Positions 8,801 to 18,279 are shown, numbered from the stretch's first letter. The stretch: 43,282 nt of DNA from Candidatus Poseidoniales archaeon (GCA_028821675.1 JAPKFG010000003.1:1-43282), one strand, 5' to 3'. Program-made: numbers and translations. Notes: generated from the sequence alone by a model not told the origin.

Positions 8801-10261
8801 GGCCTTGCAGGCATCGCATTCTTCCTTGCTGGATTCACTGATTTTGGACAAAGTGTGAATGGAATGCTTGGAGAATTGGTGACCAGCGTCACCGGTGGTG
8901 CAATCGACGATCAACGATCAGATTTCTCATTCGGCGTTGAACTGGATGCCGACCAGAGTTTCGATCTCGTCATCGATGCACAACAAGGTCGAATGGCGCT
9001 TGATGAACCGGAATGGTTGCATGGTATTTCGATGGAGGCAGACCTCGCAGAGGACAACCACACCGCCTTCAGAGCGCGTGTCTGGTTGCCTAATCTCGCG
9101 CCGACCATCGATCTTTCAATCAATTATCAGAATCTCACCGTGACAGATCGTTGGGATATCGACATCGAATTGGATGGTTGGGTTCCTGCGAATCCAGAAT
9201 TCATGATCGAGGTCAACAATTACAACGGTCGCGACCTACATCTCATGCTGCTCGGATTTGAACCGGGTCAATCCACTGATTTGAAGATTGAATCACAGAT
9301 TACCACCGATTATCGCCCAGTTGTCCCACAATTGTCAATTTTCAGCAATTACGAGATGAGCCGATCGTTGGATGCGATTCACGTCACATTGCTGGACCGA
9401 ACCGAATCCACTCGATACGAACTGCTACTGCAAGGCATTCCCGAGCAATTGGACATGACTGCATCTTTGGGGTCCACACTCTCAGTTGGCATGGAAGCAG
9501 AAGACCCCGGCCAAACAGGCCTTTCGATTGATTCACTGATGCTCCAGATGAACCGGTTCAATGCAGGGAAATGGTGGCCAGCAACGGTATTCTTGCATGA
9601 ACTCCCCCGGCAGATGAATCTGACGACTGCACCCTCCTCAGTATTCGACATCACGAAACCAGTCAGTTTCCAAGGAATGTCGACCTTGATTTTCTCATCA
9701 TCGGGCCCCGGAATGGATTTGTTCATTTCGACTACCGGTCGGGCGGTTGAATCTCGTGGCGATAGTTTGCTGCTGGCGCAGAACCTTGCCAGCCACATGA
9801 GCATTGAGCCGACCGAAGATTTCGGTCTGCGGGTGATGAGCAGTGGTGATGGTATTGAACGCCTCTATCTGCGTCAAAACGACGTTCCTACCCAGCCCGG
9901 GGTATGGCTGGAACAATTGGAAGCTGCAGGTGAGAATCTCAAGAGTGCAACGATTCACCTGAGTTATCTCGGTAGCGCGTACCCAATCGTCAAGATTGAG
10001 GATGTTCGTGGCGGTCGTATCATTGCCAATGCTCGGGCGTCCGTAGATATCGGTGAATTCTCATTTGACGGTCGAGCTGTATTGATTGATGCACAGGTCA
10101 CCGGTGGCATTCCAACAGGCACCACGCTCGGTGTCAATGGTTTGGCATCCGACCTCTCGCTACTCAATTTGATGGGCACGGATGCCCAAACCACTCACTA
10201 TCTCTTGCCTGAGCCGCTAACTACGGCCATCGCCACGGGAGTGGCCACATTGATGGGGTGA
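5858..10261 (+). CDS. Giant exported protein of unknown function (1467 residues)
   Basis: I do not recognise a family. From ATG 5858 the N-terminus is basic, then ALVLVLILPMLTPFMAVEAA reads as a signal peptide; an in-frame GTG at 5846 would add four residues. The remainder is acidic, rich in Asp, Ser, Thr and Leu, and looks like a long run of beta-strand segments broken by short hydrophobic stretches. One such stretch, near VTILAVVDLFIDVSNIINSI, could be a buried helix. A few cysteines lie in the first half (for example C-P-P-H-Y and H-D-C). No C-terminal membrane anchor, sorting signal, zinc ribbon or catalytic motif is visible. The next gene, a small membrane protein, starts 4 bases after the stop, so the two are very likely co-transcribed and may act together. 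Confidence 0.75.
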   Translation: MEDSTRIILAAPRARDRTSVALVLVLILPMLTPFMAVEAAQVRAEDFGIVAELHDVLATRDLMLDSDQIELQAENSLSPVRNGVRSIGSQDPLTHIDTALDGLVVQPSAPMGVDHPKPIDILLGDDAPPGLVDTIWGTLVNLTDYIIWSEYQAQNNGPNHEKFTVVPFSSSLLSLFSQDPLMHEIDIDGDDDPNTLTVENPDIRVGLTIGFDASPGVGWGVMGSPLPTQLWLEPTIEYRVEVINPSAQIWSVMETLEVALMKPFAYGINPTASGESYVWLIDSHFTIPPTDWALQVGFERFWFDLSSAGTEVLSALALLASGFSGTPGNSTDTGITIAALSAPISIQIDNDGQTQCPPHYQPNAYHLNASWSHDCRIGVGFGYGHFAPVDSNNNRELWELSYLEVGVHPNSTAYRLPAIVDLTIRTDNVLPTGSGTIGEDGLTSIEYYADERADLWLHFHENKSAFRESSSEPYGNVSETLVWLRGMPSGTMTPLEIERCFQMLGSASQPELPGQLPSRLSLILGIKNFTRDSTPNVNDPTLPIDPQNPPNTLVLLRSTQSVTSLEYVSWFQREGVETDYRMTRMNAENLPKGLLLYGDFWLGGSDEQEVGTLDDSLDIFSKILDVTILAVVDLFIDVSNIINSIPNALVDVISGSTGSATQGTSIHLELLTHFEVGRQPMPIGLLQLSMGSTDFPIAYGPHLLLADDKSTTVVQGRNGEVDKLVPISMSLHHEGLHSLHIIDDAAAQSQQISMGAIGGDPLRVIFLEHHDDEFGNIDIPNSDFQYVYLSDHPASLDINVTESELTFTSDRDIVEVVYAGREGQQRQVLDIDMLPGNFTMAIGDDVSWISQTPIGSLSLMISNATDPKTMDGDHFLFMQDQDAGEATLSARVHGITEVGFLGAEMPGVTGEAGRGTGFLVGPGDSPFHAVILDQTTHESPADGLTAHVLIDPLPSNIALEVPQGGVGEASALDVPQFTTDEGLAGIAFFLAGFTDFGQSVNGMLGELVTSVTGGAIDDQRSDFSFGVELDADQSFDLVIDAQQGRMALDEPEWLHGISMEADLAEDNHTAFRARVWLPNLAPTIDLSINYQNLTVTDRWDIDIELDGWVPANPEFMIEVNNYNGRDLHLMLLGFEPGQSTDLKIESQITTDYRPVVPQLSIFSNYEMSRSLDAIHVTLLDRTESTRYELLLQGIPEQLDMTASLGSTLSVGMEAEDPGQTGLSIDSLMLQMNRFNAGKWWPATVFLHELPRQMNLTTAPSSVFDITKPVSFQGMSTLIFSSSGPGMDLFISTTGRAVESRGDSLLLAQNLASHMSIEPTEDFGLRVMSSGDGIERLYLRQNDVPTQPGVWLEQLEAAGENLKSATIHLSYLGSAYPIVKIEDVRGGRIIANARASVDIGEFSFDGRAVLIDAQVTGGIPTGTTLGVNGLASDLSLLNLMGTDAQTTHYLLPEPLTTAIATGVATLMG

Positions 10262-10265
10262 TATC

Positions 10266-10940
10266 ATGGCGAAGAAGGACGAAGAGATTGAGGGTATGTA
10301 CACCCTAGTTGGCGACCCAGATAATCCCGAACTTGAAGCGGCGGACGATTCGAAGATTAGTTTGACTGATCGAATCAAACGGATTAAGAAAAAGGTGTTC
10401 AAGGATGACTTTGAACCCTCAGATGAACAACGCGAAATTGCCGATCAGGCATACATTCGGGCGCGGGAAGTCGTCGGCATCGTGACGCCGACTCGTGTCG
10501 TACTTGCCTCCGTATTCATGGCTGCCTTGATGTTCAGTATTTTCGCATTCGGGTTCTGGGTCGTTCCTCGAGATGCAGTCAATGTGGATGTCGTCTACAA
10601 ACAGGGCGGCCCCGGGCACGTCGTTCTTTTGGAACTCCACAATTATGGTAGCCGTCCCATCGCCAATGTCGAAGTCGATGCTTCCTTTTCCAATCAGGAT
10701 GGTGAAGTTCTGAATTCCACACACTTTGAGGTGGGTTCTCTGCTGGCGCATACATCGATTGCTGGAGACACCCTTGAATTGGTGATTACTGGTGAATCAA
10801 TTTGGGAACTCTACAACATTGAGGTCACGCTTGATTACGACAACTATGATGGCGCTGTTTCCAAGCAATCTTGGGTCATCGAAGTTGGAGAATACACCTT
10901 TGAGAGACATACCCTCGATGCAGAGCGCACATGGCTGTAA
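10266..10940 (+). CDS. Single-pass membrane protein with outer CARDB-like domain
   Basis: A protein of 224 residues without a cleavable signal. About 75 charged cytoplasmic residues come first, including DRIKRIKKKVFKDDF. A membrane helix, VLASVFMAALMFSIFAFGFWVV, follows, then an outer domain of about 120 residues. The outer part (VVLLELHNYGSRPIANVEV ... LDYDNYDGAVS) resembles a CARDB/NEW3-type beta-sandwich that measures out adhesion modules. The orientation is N-in, C-out by the positive-inside rule. ATG 10266 lies 4 bases after the stop of the 1467-residue exported protein, implying one operon. It may anchor or assemble that partner, but this is inference. A perfect hairpin begins at the base after its stop codon. 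Confidence 0.75.
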   Translation: MAKKDEEIEGMYTLVGDPDNPELEAADDSKISLTDRIKRIKKKVFKDDFEPSDEQREIADQAYIRAREVVGIVTPTRVVLASVFMAALMFSIFAFGFWVVPRDAVNVDVVYKQGGPGHVVLLELHNYGSRPIANVEVDASFSNQDGEVLNSTHFEVGSLLAHTSIAGDTLELVITGESIWELYNIEVTLDYDNYDGAVSKQSWVIEVGEYTFERHTLDAERTWL

Positions 10941-10959
10941 ACGACACCATAGGTGTCGT
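10941..10959 (+). terminator. Perfect 8-bp stem-loop directly after the stop codon
   Basis: ACGACACC-ATA-GGTGTCGT starts at the base after TAA (10938-10940). Next, 55 bases on, comes the likely start of the protease gene. The tight link to the stop codon favours a 3'-end role, but no T-run follows. Confidence 0.45.
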
Positions 10960-11014
10960 CAAGAGTAGGGAAGATAGAAAGTGGTCTCGGCAACCCCCAC
11001 CATTAGGGAGTCGT

Positions 11015-14000
11015 ATGCGGCATCGAATTGTATTCTGTATACTCGGTATCCTTCTGCTGTCTGTAGTTGCTCCTATTTCGACCCCTCCATCATCCGTTTC
11101 CGCAGTTGATGAAGATGGTACATCTGGCATTGAACGTATCGAAATCCATCTGGATCCTGACAGCATTGGAAGTGCACATCCCTCTGCGAGTTGGGATGGC
11201 GAAGAGGAACTTCGAGAAACCACCGCTGACACTCATATCGGGGTGTTCACCATCGATGGATTGCAATCAGATGTCGAGGTGCCAGAGATATTGACCACAA
11301 TTCGCACCGACATAGCCCTCGTTCTCATCGATGGAGATGTCGGGCTATGGCCGGGTCGTGTGGCATTGACCGAATTGCCAGGCATCGAAATTCGGGCCCA
11401 TATTCCTCCATCGGGGTTCCTGATTCAAGGCAACCCTCAGGCTATTGCTGCGGCTGCTGAACTGTCCGTTGTGGCCGCTGTCCATCCTCTTCCATTGGCT
11501 TTCATGGTCGATTACCACTTGAGCGATCTTCTTTCTGAAGCCTCCAGCCTCTCACTGGATGCCCATCCCTCTACTGCGGTTCAACTATCAGGATGGAGAT
11601 TGGCGGATTTGTCTACACCACAGGATCATGTTAGATTGCCCGGATTGAGGGGTGATTTGGACCAAACAGCTGCCACTTACCTTACATCGTACCGTCCGAT
11701 TGACACCGGCCGACATCACGGTCTGCTTTCGCTTGAGGACATAGCAACGGTCGCTGCTGAACCCGCCCTATCATGGCTTAGCCTTGAACCAATCTTCAGT
11801 ATTGACAACAACGTTGCAGTGGGTCATATGAGGGCCGATGATGTCTCGAATTACTTCGTCGTTGGATTGAATGGTAGCGGTCACACTGTCACTGTAGCTG
11901 ATTCGGGTATCGACCGTGATCACGGTGATTTCGATGGCCGCATTCAACACGTTGAGTCGGTTATTTGGGGTGATACCTCAACCGAAGATGTACATTCAGG
12001 TCATGGCACACACGTCGCCTGTACGGTTCTTGGCAACGGCAGTAAGGGTGGATATGCAGGTGTGGCACCACAAGCCAGTCTACGATTCCAAGCAATGGAG
12101 GATGATGACAGTGGTAATTTCGGTGGTGTCAGTATGGACACCCTCCTTCGAAAAGCCTACGAAGGAAATTCACATATTCACACTAACTCTTGGGGCATGG
12201 CTGGTTACTATGGTGAATACACCACCAGTAGCGAAGATACCGACAGCCGAACAAACCAGTATGATCAGTTCTGGTCCTACAATGGCATGCTCGTTCTAAT
12301 TTCTGCTGGCAATGACGGCTCAGATCCAGATACGATTACTCCTCCTGCAACGGCAAAGAACGCCGTTACTGTGGGCAATCATCACAATCGAGGCGGTGGT
12401 GCTCCAAGCACCCTCTCAGATAGCAGCAGTCGTGGCCCAACAGACGATGGTCGCATCAAACCGGATGTTACTGCACCCGGTGCGTGGGTCCGCTCCTGCT
12501 TGAGCCAAGATGCCACGGAAACCAGTGGCTCGTCATGGACTAGTCAGTGGTATCTGGAATACAGTGGAACATCGATGGCTGCACCCAATGCAGCCGGGGC
12601 CTCTGTTCTCATTCGTGAATATCTGATGGAAGTGGCGGGTCGCCCATCACCACAGGGCGCTCTCATCAAGGGAATGCTCATTCTTGGCGCAGAGGACACC
12701 GGTTCTCGAGATATACCCAACATGAATGAGGGCTGGGGTAGGGTGAATCTCGCCAATTCCCTCATCCCCGGAACGGATACGGGAATTTGGGTTGATGATC
12801 GGAACACTGTTCGTAGTGGACAGACACGCGAATACCAATTCAATCTCAGTCGTGGAAATACACCATTCAAAGCTGTACTGACATGGTCTGATTATCCAGG
12901 TAGCACTTGGTCATCCACCCAATTACAAAACAACCTCGATATGGTCATCACTGCGCCTGATGGGACGATATACAAGGGCAATGATTTCGCCAATGGCCGT
13001 TCGACAACCGGTGGGGATGCTGATGATTTGAACAACGTCGAAGTCGTCCTAATCGACCAAGCTGATTCGGGAGTTTGGACGGTTCAAATTACCGATGTCG
13101 CACACGGTGGACAGCGCAGTGATCAGCCATTCGCTCTCGCAGTCCGAGGGGCCGGCGTCAATGATTTGAGGAGCGACCCACTTCCCATTCCGCTATCTTT
13201 TGAATTATCAACTGCCATTCCTCAAGTGAACGAAGTTTGCCAGATTTCAATCCAGATTGAAAATCAGGGTGGCGGTCGTGCCGATGACCTTCGTATCGAA
13301 GCGATTGCTGGTACTCAAAATCTAGGAGAAGTTACCATGGACATCGGTCCCGGAATGATTCGCTGGGCAACTTGGGATTGGACACCCATCAACGAGGGTA
13401 CACAGGCTATCACCATCGTCATCGACCCTGACCAGCTTGAGGAGGAGATTGATGAAGACAACAACCTCTTCGAAATACCCGTTGCTGTCAGTGCTCCTGG
13501 AGTAAGAGTCACCACATCACAGACCGTGCTAGAAATTGATGAGGCGAGTCAGACAAGTACCTCTTGGCAGTTGGAGATTCGCAACACTGCACTAATATCG
13601 ACCAATGCTTCAATCAGCGCATCAACACCGATGCGGATTAACAATGGACAGATGATGACCGCATGGTTCACTTCTTTCACTCAGACGAGTTTCGCTCTCA
13701 ATGGTTCGCAATCATCGTCAATCGGTTTCACCATGGTTCATGATGAATCACCCCCTCCAGGATTGTATCAATTGACAATCACCGCGACCGATGAAGACAA
13801 CGACATTGATTTCCCTCTGACTTTATCGCTCGATGTTCCTCTCTTGCCCGACATATCTTTCCAAGCGCCCTTCTCGGTCTTGCAAGTTCATCCCTCAATC
13901 CCGACCATGTTTGAGGTGGATGTTCTCAATGGGGGCAATGGCCTACAGGGTTACAATCTGTTCATAGAATCACCCATTGGATGGTGGGTGGGTCTCGACA

Positions 14001-15544
14001 ATCTTGGCTCTTCAATCGGCACTGCTTCTGGTTCAACAGGTGCCATCCCACTCAATGGTGCCCGCACCGTCGAAATGACTGTGACACCGCAACTTGGTAC
14101 TCCGCCACCTGCAGGTCAGGTCATGGAGGCAATGCTGCGCGTCACTTCTCAGATTGATCCAATGCAATCGTGGTCTTATCCGATTCAGATGGAGGTCATC
14201 GAATTCGATTCAGCCGTCATCGAGGCAGAATCAACACCTGATGTTCTCCGCCCAGATTCAATTGTTTACCTTCAATACACAATCACGAATCTAGGCAACA
14301 CAGAATTGACACTCTATCCAAACGTCGACGCTAGACCCGGAGGTTGGTCGGTTATCGCCGGCTCAAATTCAATCACTATTCCGATTGGTGAATCCGCATC
14401 CTATATGCTCGGCCTTGAAGGAAATGGTCTAGCAGTGGGGGGCTCGTTGACGCTTCATTTGACGACACAGGGTGGTTATCGAATTACTTGGGATGGAGAA
14501 TTGGATGTGGTCGAGGAAGCCAAACCTGTACTGACATTCACTGGAATTACCGATTCACTGGGTACAGCATTGTCAGAAATTCCCATCGGCACGCCGGGTT
14601 TCTTGGGGCACTGGCTGATTATCAACGATGGGAGTTCCGCTTGGACTCCAGTTCTGAGCATCGATTTACCCGATTCTACTTGGATAGGTGTTTGTGATCC
14701 GGTGTCAGAAATTGCTCCTGGTGGATCGGCTGAAGCCAATTGCATCATCACAGCGCCAAACTTTGCCATGGCAGGTTGGCAGCCGGAAATTGGCTTGACC
14801 ATCGATGCTGATGGTATAGAGCGTTCCGCAAGTGCCCTCATTTCAGTCGCGGCTGAACCCAGTGTCATATGGACAACTCTTTCAATTGAAGAATCAATGA
14901 CAGATCAATCTTCACGGTTGCATTTTGAAATATTGAATACTGGAAATACTGTCATTCAAGAGCGTGTTATAATCGAATCTCCTGAAGGATGGACCGCTGA
15001 AGTCGAAGATTCAGATATTATCGATTTGGCTATCGGTGAATCACAGGGCCTTCGAATCCGCATCGTGCCCGATACACCCGGTGAGGCTTTGGTTTCACTC
15101 AGTTTTGAAGGCTCCAATATCCACGGTTCCACCCATTCTGTAATATTGGATGTCGCCAGCGCTCCGTCTCTTGTCACAGAAGGTGGAAGTGGAACAACGA
15201 TGACAGTCGTCTTCTTGCTAATATTCATCGTGGTCGGACTTGTCGTTGCCGGTATGCTCATCGTTCGGTTGAGGAAAAATCAGGCCTCTCCAACCTTGAC
15301 TCCACCCCCGCCAACAGCATTCTCCGGTGCGCCCACTCCTAGTCAGACCAGTCAGAGTCAGAAAGCAACCACACAAGTCGTGTGTTGGGGTTGTAACAAA
15401 CCGATTTCTGGCATCCGTCGAGCTTGCCCTGGGTGCGGTGCTCGATATCATGAATCGGCGTATGGGTGCAGTGCATCCGCCTTGACCGTGTGCCGCAATT
15501 GTCAGGCAGATGTCAGTACCTTTGTTGAAGAGGTGAGTTCCTGA
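11015..15544 (+). CDS. Membrane-anchored subtilisin-like (S8) serine protease with CARDB repeats and RING-like zinc tail
   Basis: Exported protease of 1509 residues. ATG 11015 puts the signal peptide MRHRIVFCILGILLLSVVAP at the N-terminus; an upstream ATG at 10931 is in frame but would add 28 untypical residues that read through a hairpin. A region of about 270 residues precedes the catalytic domain. The triad is Asp296 (VADSGIDRDHGD), His330 (HSGHGTHVACT) and Ser520 (YSGTSMAAPNAAG). Several CARDB/NEW3-type beta-domains follow (for example DPDQLEEEIDEDNNLFEI), then a membrane helix VVFLLIFIVVGLVVAGMLIV and a basic stop. The cytoplasmic tail ends in C-x2-C-x10-C-x2-C-x4-H-x5-C-x7-C-x2-C, which resembles prokaryotic RING-like treble clefs. 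It probably degrades extracellular protein or processes surface proteins; the substrate is unknown. Confidence 0.93.
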   Translation: MRHRIVFCILGILLLSVVAPISTPPSSVSAVDEDGTSGIERIEIHLDPDSIGSAHPSASWDGEEELRETTADTHIGVFTIDGLQSDVEVPEILTTIRTDIALVLIDGDVGLWPGRVALTELPGIEIRAHIPPSGFLIQGNPQAIAAAAELSVVAAVHPLPLAFMVDYHLSDLLSEASSLSLDAHPSTAVQLSGWRLADLSTPQDHVRLPGLRGDLDQTAATYLTSYRPIDTGRHHGLLSLEDIATVAAEPALSWLSLEPIFSIDNNVAVGHMRADDVSNYFVVGLNGSGHTVTVADSGIDRDHGDFDGRIQHVESVIWGDTSTEDVHSGHGTHVACTVLGNGSKGGYAGVAPQASLRFQAMEDDDSGNFGGVSMDTLLRKAYEGNSHIHTNSWGMAGYYGEYTTSSEDTDSRTNQYDQFWSYNGMLVLISAGNDGSDPDTITPPATAKNAVTVGNHHNRGGGAPSTLSDSSSRGPTDDGRIKPDVTAPGAWVRSCLSQDATETSGSSWTSQWYLEYSGTSMAAPNAAGASVLIREYLMEVAGRPSPQGALIKGMLILGAEDTGSRDIPNMNEGWGRVNLANSLIPGTDTGIWVDDRNTVRSGQTREYQFNLSRGNTPFKAVLTWSDYPGSTWSSTQLQNNLDMVITAPDGTIYKGNDFANGRSTTGGDADDLNNVEVVLIDQADSGVWTVQITDVAHGGQRSDQPFALAVRGAGVNDLRSDPLPIPLSFELSTAIPQVNEVCQISIQIENQGGGRADDLRIEAIAGTQNLGEVTMDIGPGMIRWATWDWTPINEGTQAITIVIDPDQLEEEIDEDNNLFEIPVAVSAPGVRVTTSQTVLEIDEASQTSTSWQLEIRNTALISTNASISASTPMRINNGQMMTAWFTSFTQTSFALNGSQSSSIGFTMVHDESPPPGLYQLTITATDEDNDIDFPLTLSLDVPLLPDISFQAPFSVLQVHPSIPTMFEVDVLNGGNGLQGYNLFIESPIGWWVGLDNLGSSIGTASGSTGAIPLNGARTVEMTVTPQLGTPPPAGQVMEAMLRVTSQIDPMQSWSYPIQMEVIEFDSAVIEAESTPDVLRPDSIVYLQYTITNLGNTELTLYPNVDARPGGWSVIAGSNSITIPIGESASYMLGLEGNGLAVGGSLTLHLTTQGGYRITWDGELDVVEEAKPVLTFTGITDSLGTALSEIPIGTPGFLGHWLIINDGSSAWTPVLSIDLPDSTWIGVCDPVSEIAPGGSAEANCIITAPNFAMAGWQPEIGLTIDADGIERSASALISVAAEPSVIWTTLSIEESMTDQSSRLHFEILNTGNTVIQERVIIESPEGWTAEVEDSDIIDLAIGESQGLRIRIVPDTPGEALVSLSFEGSNIHGSTHSVILDVASAPSLVTEGGSGTTMTVVFLLIFIVVGLVVAGMLIVRLRKNQASPTLTPPPPTAFSGAPTPSQTSQSQKATTQVVCWGCNKPISGIRRACPGCGARYHESAYGCSASALTVCRNCQADVSTFVEEVSS

Positions 15545-15566
15545 ATCGAGAAGCATACGCCCTTTT

Positions 15567-15589
15567 GAGGGAGCCACTACGTGGCCCTC
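15567..15589 (+). repeat. Stem-loop with CTACG apex, 2 bases before a start codon
   Basis: GAGGG-(AG)-CCAC, loop TAC, GTGG-CCCTC forms a 9-bp stem with a 2-nt bulge. It lies 22 bases after the protease stop and ends 2 bases before the preferred ATG at 15592. If it is in the mRNA, it would cover the normal ribosome-site position of that gene. Confidence 0.45.
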
Positions 15590-15591
15590 TC

Positions 15592-18279
15592 ATGCGCCCA
15601 TCCGCGCGTCGCCGCACCCTTTCGGTTGTCGCACTGATGTTGTTCGTGATTGCGGCCCCCCTTGCTGCTGCCGAAGCTGATGTCACACTGACATCTGATT
15701 CATCTTCTAAGGAGGCCACTCCGGGGGAACCTGCAGAGTATACAATCACCGTTCGAAACACTGGAGATGAGGACATCACGGTTCAATTGGCGACTAGCCA
15801 AGAGGCCGGAGGATGTCAGGGTTACACCAGTGCGATTGAACAGATATCGGGTACCATTGCACCCAATTCCAACGAGCAGGTGACACTCACGGTTAACGTG
15901 ACTGAGGGCGAACAGACTTCAGATGAATGCGACACGACGGTGACTGCAACAGCCTCGCCGGCTGGAACACCTGGCGCCCCGGCTCAAGCAGATGTCGTCG
16001 TGACGACCACTCTTGGCGAGGGTTCAGGTAACGCAGCTCAGGGCGTTGAACTCTCAACCAGCCAAGCCACCAAGAATTACAACAATGGCGAAGAAGAGGT
16101 CGAATGGTCGGTCACGGTCAAGAATACAGGGCAGACACAAGAGACAATATCAATTGAGATGGACGAAGATTCTAGTTGCCGTTCTGATGGTTTAGAAGCC
16201 AATGTAGATCCCGCTCAAGTGCAATTGAATGCCGACGATGAGGAAACTGTCACAATCACCGTTGAGGTTCCAGACGGGGAACAGACAGAAGCCGGTTCTC
16301 ACTGCTTCATCATCCGTGCGACCGTCACCGCTCCTGCGCCACCCCCCGGCACAGATGCAGCACAAGACAATCTCTCAGTGACACTGAACATTCCCGAACT
16401 TCACGAATGTGAAGCCACCCTGTCTCCCACCTCGATGACGATTGCACCCGGAGCATCCCAATCAGGCAATTTCATGCTATCCAATGCAGGCAACAGCGAT
16501 TGGACCGTCGGCTTTGGGAAATCAGGTCCGAAATCCAACTGGGTCACTCCTGAGGTTAGCCAGCGAAGTTTGCCTTACGATAACGGAAATGGACAGGCCG
16601 CCATCTCATTCGATGTTTCTCCTGACGACAGCATGCCTGCTGACAGCACCACAGAGATCCGCATCCGTGGCTTGGATGGAAGCAATGAGCGATGTTACGC
16701 AATTCTACAAGTCACGGTGGGCCAATCATACGGTGGCACGGCTTCCCTCAGTAGCAACTATCTCAACAATGTCGAACCAGGAACAGCTCAATCTACTGGG
16801 TTGACAGTTACCAACCAAGGCAATGGCGCCGACACTTTTGCCATCGGACACACACCCGTACCCAGTGGGTGGACAGTGACATTGAGTTCATCCTCGGTGT
16901 CGTTGTTGGGCAAGCACGAGTCGCAGCAGGATCATCAGACCGAAGTGTCTGTGGAGGTTTTCGTTCCACTCGATGCTCTTGCAGATGATACGGTGACCAT
17001 CACTCTCACTGTGACCAGTAGTGGTGATTCATCCATCGAGATTACCGATGATCTTCAGGTATCCGTCGCCGAGCGCCACGATGTTGATGGGACCGTTCTC
17101 TCCACCGATCAGACCGGTCGAAGCGACCAGACAATCGATTTCCCGCTGACTATACACAACAATGGCAACGTTCAGGATTCATTCAGATTGCGCGCCTGTG
17201 ACCCGAATCAACCAGGTTCCTGTGCCACACCTTCATGGCAATCTCTATTCGTGGATACTTCAGACAATGAGGTTACGCAGATCTCTCTGAATGCCGGGCA
17301 ATCACAACAGGTGTACTTGCGAATTCACATCCAGAGTGAGGATGAGGGTGATTACCTACAGGTTCAGATGAAGGTCAACATCGTTTCTTCGCCATCCAAT
17401 GAATTCATCAAGACCGTGACCGCACGCGTCTCAAATTATGATTACATGATGCAGTTGATTCTGGCTGACCCGCAAGGGGCGCCTGATTCCATGAGTGTCA
17501 CCATGCCACCCGGCGGGCAGATGACCGTTGCAATGCTCTTCAGCGATATAGGAACATCACCATATGTCGAACAGGCACTGTTCACAATCGAAGGAATGGA
17601 TTCGACGATTTCAACATCGCTTAGTTCGGACACAGAAGAATTGGCACCAGGCGTTTTCACACTCCCTGACGATACACGAATCTATTACGCCAATATCACC
17701 CTCACAGTAATGGGCACAGATCAGAGTTTGAACGGGGAAGCTGGTGTGGTGCGTGTATGTGCCGCATCGATGCGAAACACAGCCTCACCTTCTTGTGTGG
17801 ACATTGTGGTCTCCATCGCGACTGTACACGACCTAGATGTCGTGGTTGAGGGTGGTCCGATTCAGAATACAACTCATCCCGAATTCACTGATTTCATGGT
17901 ACTGATTACCAACAGTGGCAACATCGAAGAACAAATTGAGATTTCATCGACTGAAGGATTGAGGGGCTGGACCATCGACATTGAGCAAACCGATCTATTG
18001 CTACAGCCAGGCGAATCATCGACGATTCGAGTTCGAGTCAAACCTCCTGTTCAGATGCCTGTGGAGGATGAGTTTGAATTCACCCTAATCGTCACTCCAG
18101 AGAGTGCACCTGTGGCTGCGCAACCTGTGGATATGACCGTTAGGTCCACTCTTGATGACAGTGTCTTGGGGTTGTCTGCAGAAACTTGGAACATTGTATC
18201 TTGGTCGGTCATCAGCGTTCTCGGCATCATGATATTGACGACTATTTGGCGTAACCGTCGTCGTAGTATTGGTCTGTGA
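15592..18279 (+). CDS. Exported CARDB/NEW3-type repeat protein with C-terminal membrane anchor
   Basis: Surface protein of 895 residues. It begins with a signal peptide (RRRTLSVVALMLFVIAAPLAAAE). About eight immunoglobulin-like repeats of the CARDB/NEW3 kind follow, each with a strand like YTITVRNTGDEDITVQL, WSVTVKNTGQTQETISI, FPLTIHNNGNVQDSFRL or FMVLITNSGNIEEQIEI. Paired cysteines in the first repeats suggest outer disulfides. A single membrane helix (IVSWSVISVLGIMILTTIW) and the basic tail RNRRRSIGL close the protein, leaving no cytoplasmic domain. ATG 15592 is chosen; an upstream in-frame TTG at 15565 would read through the hairpin. It probably acts as a stalk or scaffold of the cell surface next to the protease. 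Confidence 0.85.
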   Translation: MRPSARRRTLSVVALMLFVIAAPLAAAEADVTLTSDSSSKEATPGEPAEYTITVRNTGDEDITVQLATSQEAGGCQGYTSAIEQISGTIAPNSNEQVTLTVNVTEGEQTSDECDTTVTATASPAGTPGAPAQADVVVTTTLGEGSGNAAQGVELSTSQATKNYNNGEEEVEWSVTVKNTGQTQETISIEMDEDSSCRSDGLEANVDPAQVQLNADDEETVTITVEVPDGEQTEAGSHCFIIRATVTAPAPPPGTDAAQDNLSVTLNIPELHECEATLSPTSMTIAPGASQSGNFMLSNAGNSDWTVGFGKSGPKSNWVTPEVSQRSLPYDNGNGQAAISFDVSPDDSMPADSTTEIRIRGLDGSNERCYAILQVTVGQSYGGTASLSSNYLNNVEPGTAQSTGLTVTNQGNGADTFAIGHTPVPSGWTVTLSSSSVSLLGKHESQQDHQTEVSVEVFVPLDALADDTVTITLTVTSSGDSSIEITDDLQVSVAERHDVDGTVLSTDQTGRSDQTIDFPLTIHNNGNVQDSFRLRACDPNQPGSCATPSWQSLFVDTSDNEVTQISLNAGQSQQVYLRIHIQSEDEGDYLQVQMKVNIVSSPSNEFIKTVTARVSNYDYMMQLILADPQGAPDSMSVTMPPGGQMTVAMLFSDIGTSPYVEQALFTIEGMDSTISTSLSSDTEELAPGVFTLPDDTRIYYANITLTVMGTDQSLNGEAGVVRVCAASMRNTASPSCVDIVVSIATVHDLDVVVEGGPIQNTTHPEFTDFMVLITNSGNIEEQIEISSTEGLRGWTIDIEQTDLLLQPGESSTIRVRVKPPVQMPVEDEFEFTLIVTPESAPVAAQPVDMTVRSTLDDSVLGLSAETWNIVSWSVISVLGIMILTTIWRNRRRSIGL

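Noticed and set aside
6310-9958. Several antisense open frames inside the giant exported-protein gene
   Set aside because: They are short, lack ribosome sites and recognisable domains, and overlap a single uninterrupted sense frame of 1467 residues.
10931-11014. ATG at 10931 as start of the protease gene
   Set aside because: It would place 28 hydrophilic residues ahead of a clear signal peptide and read through the 10941-10959 hairpin; ATG 11015 starts directly at the signal.
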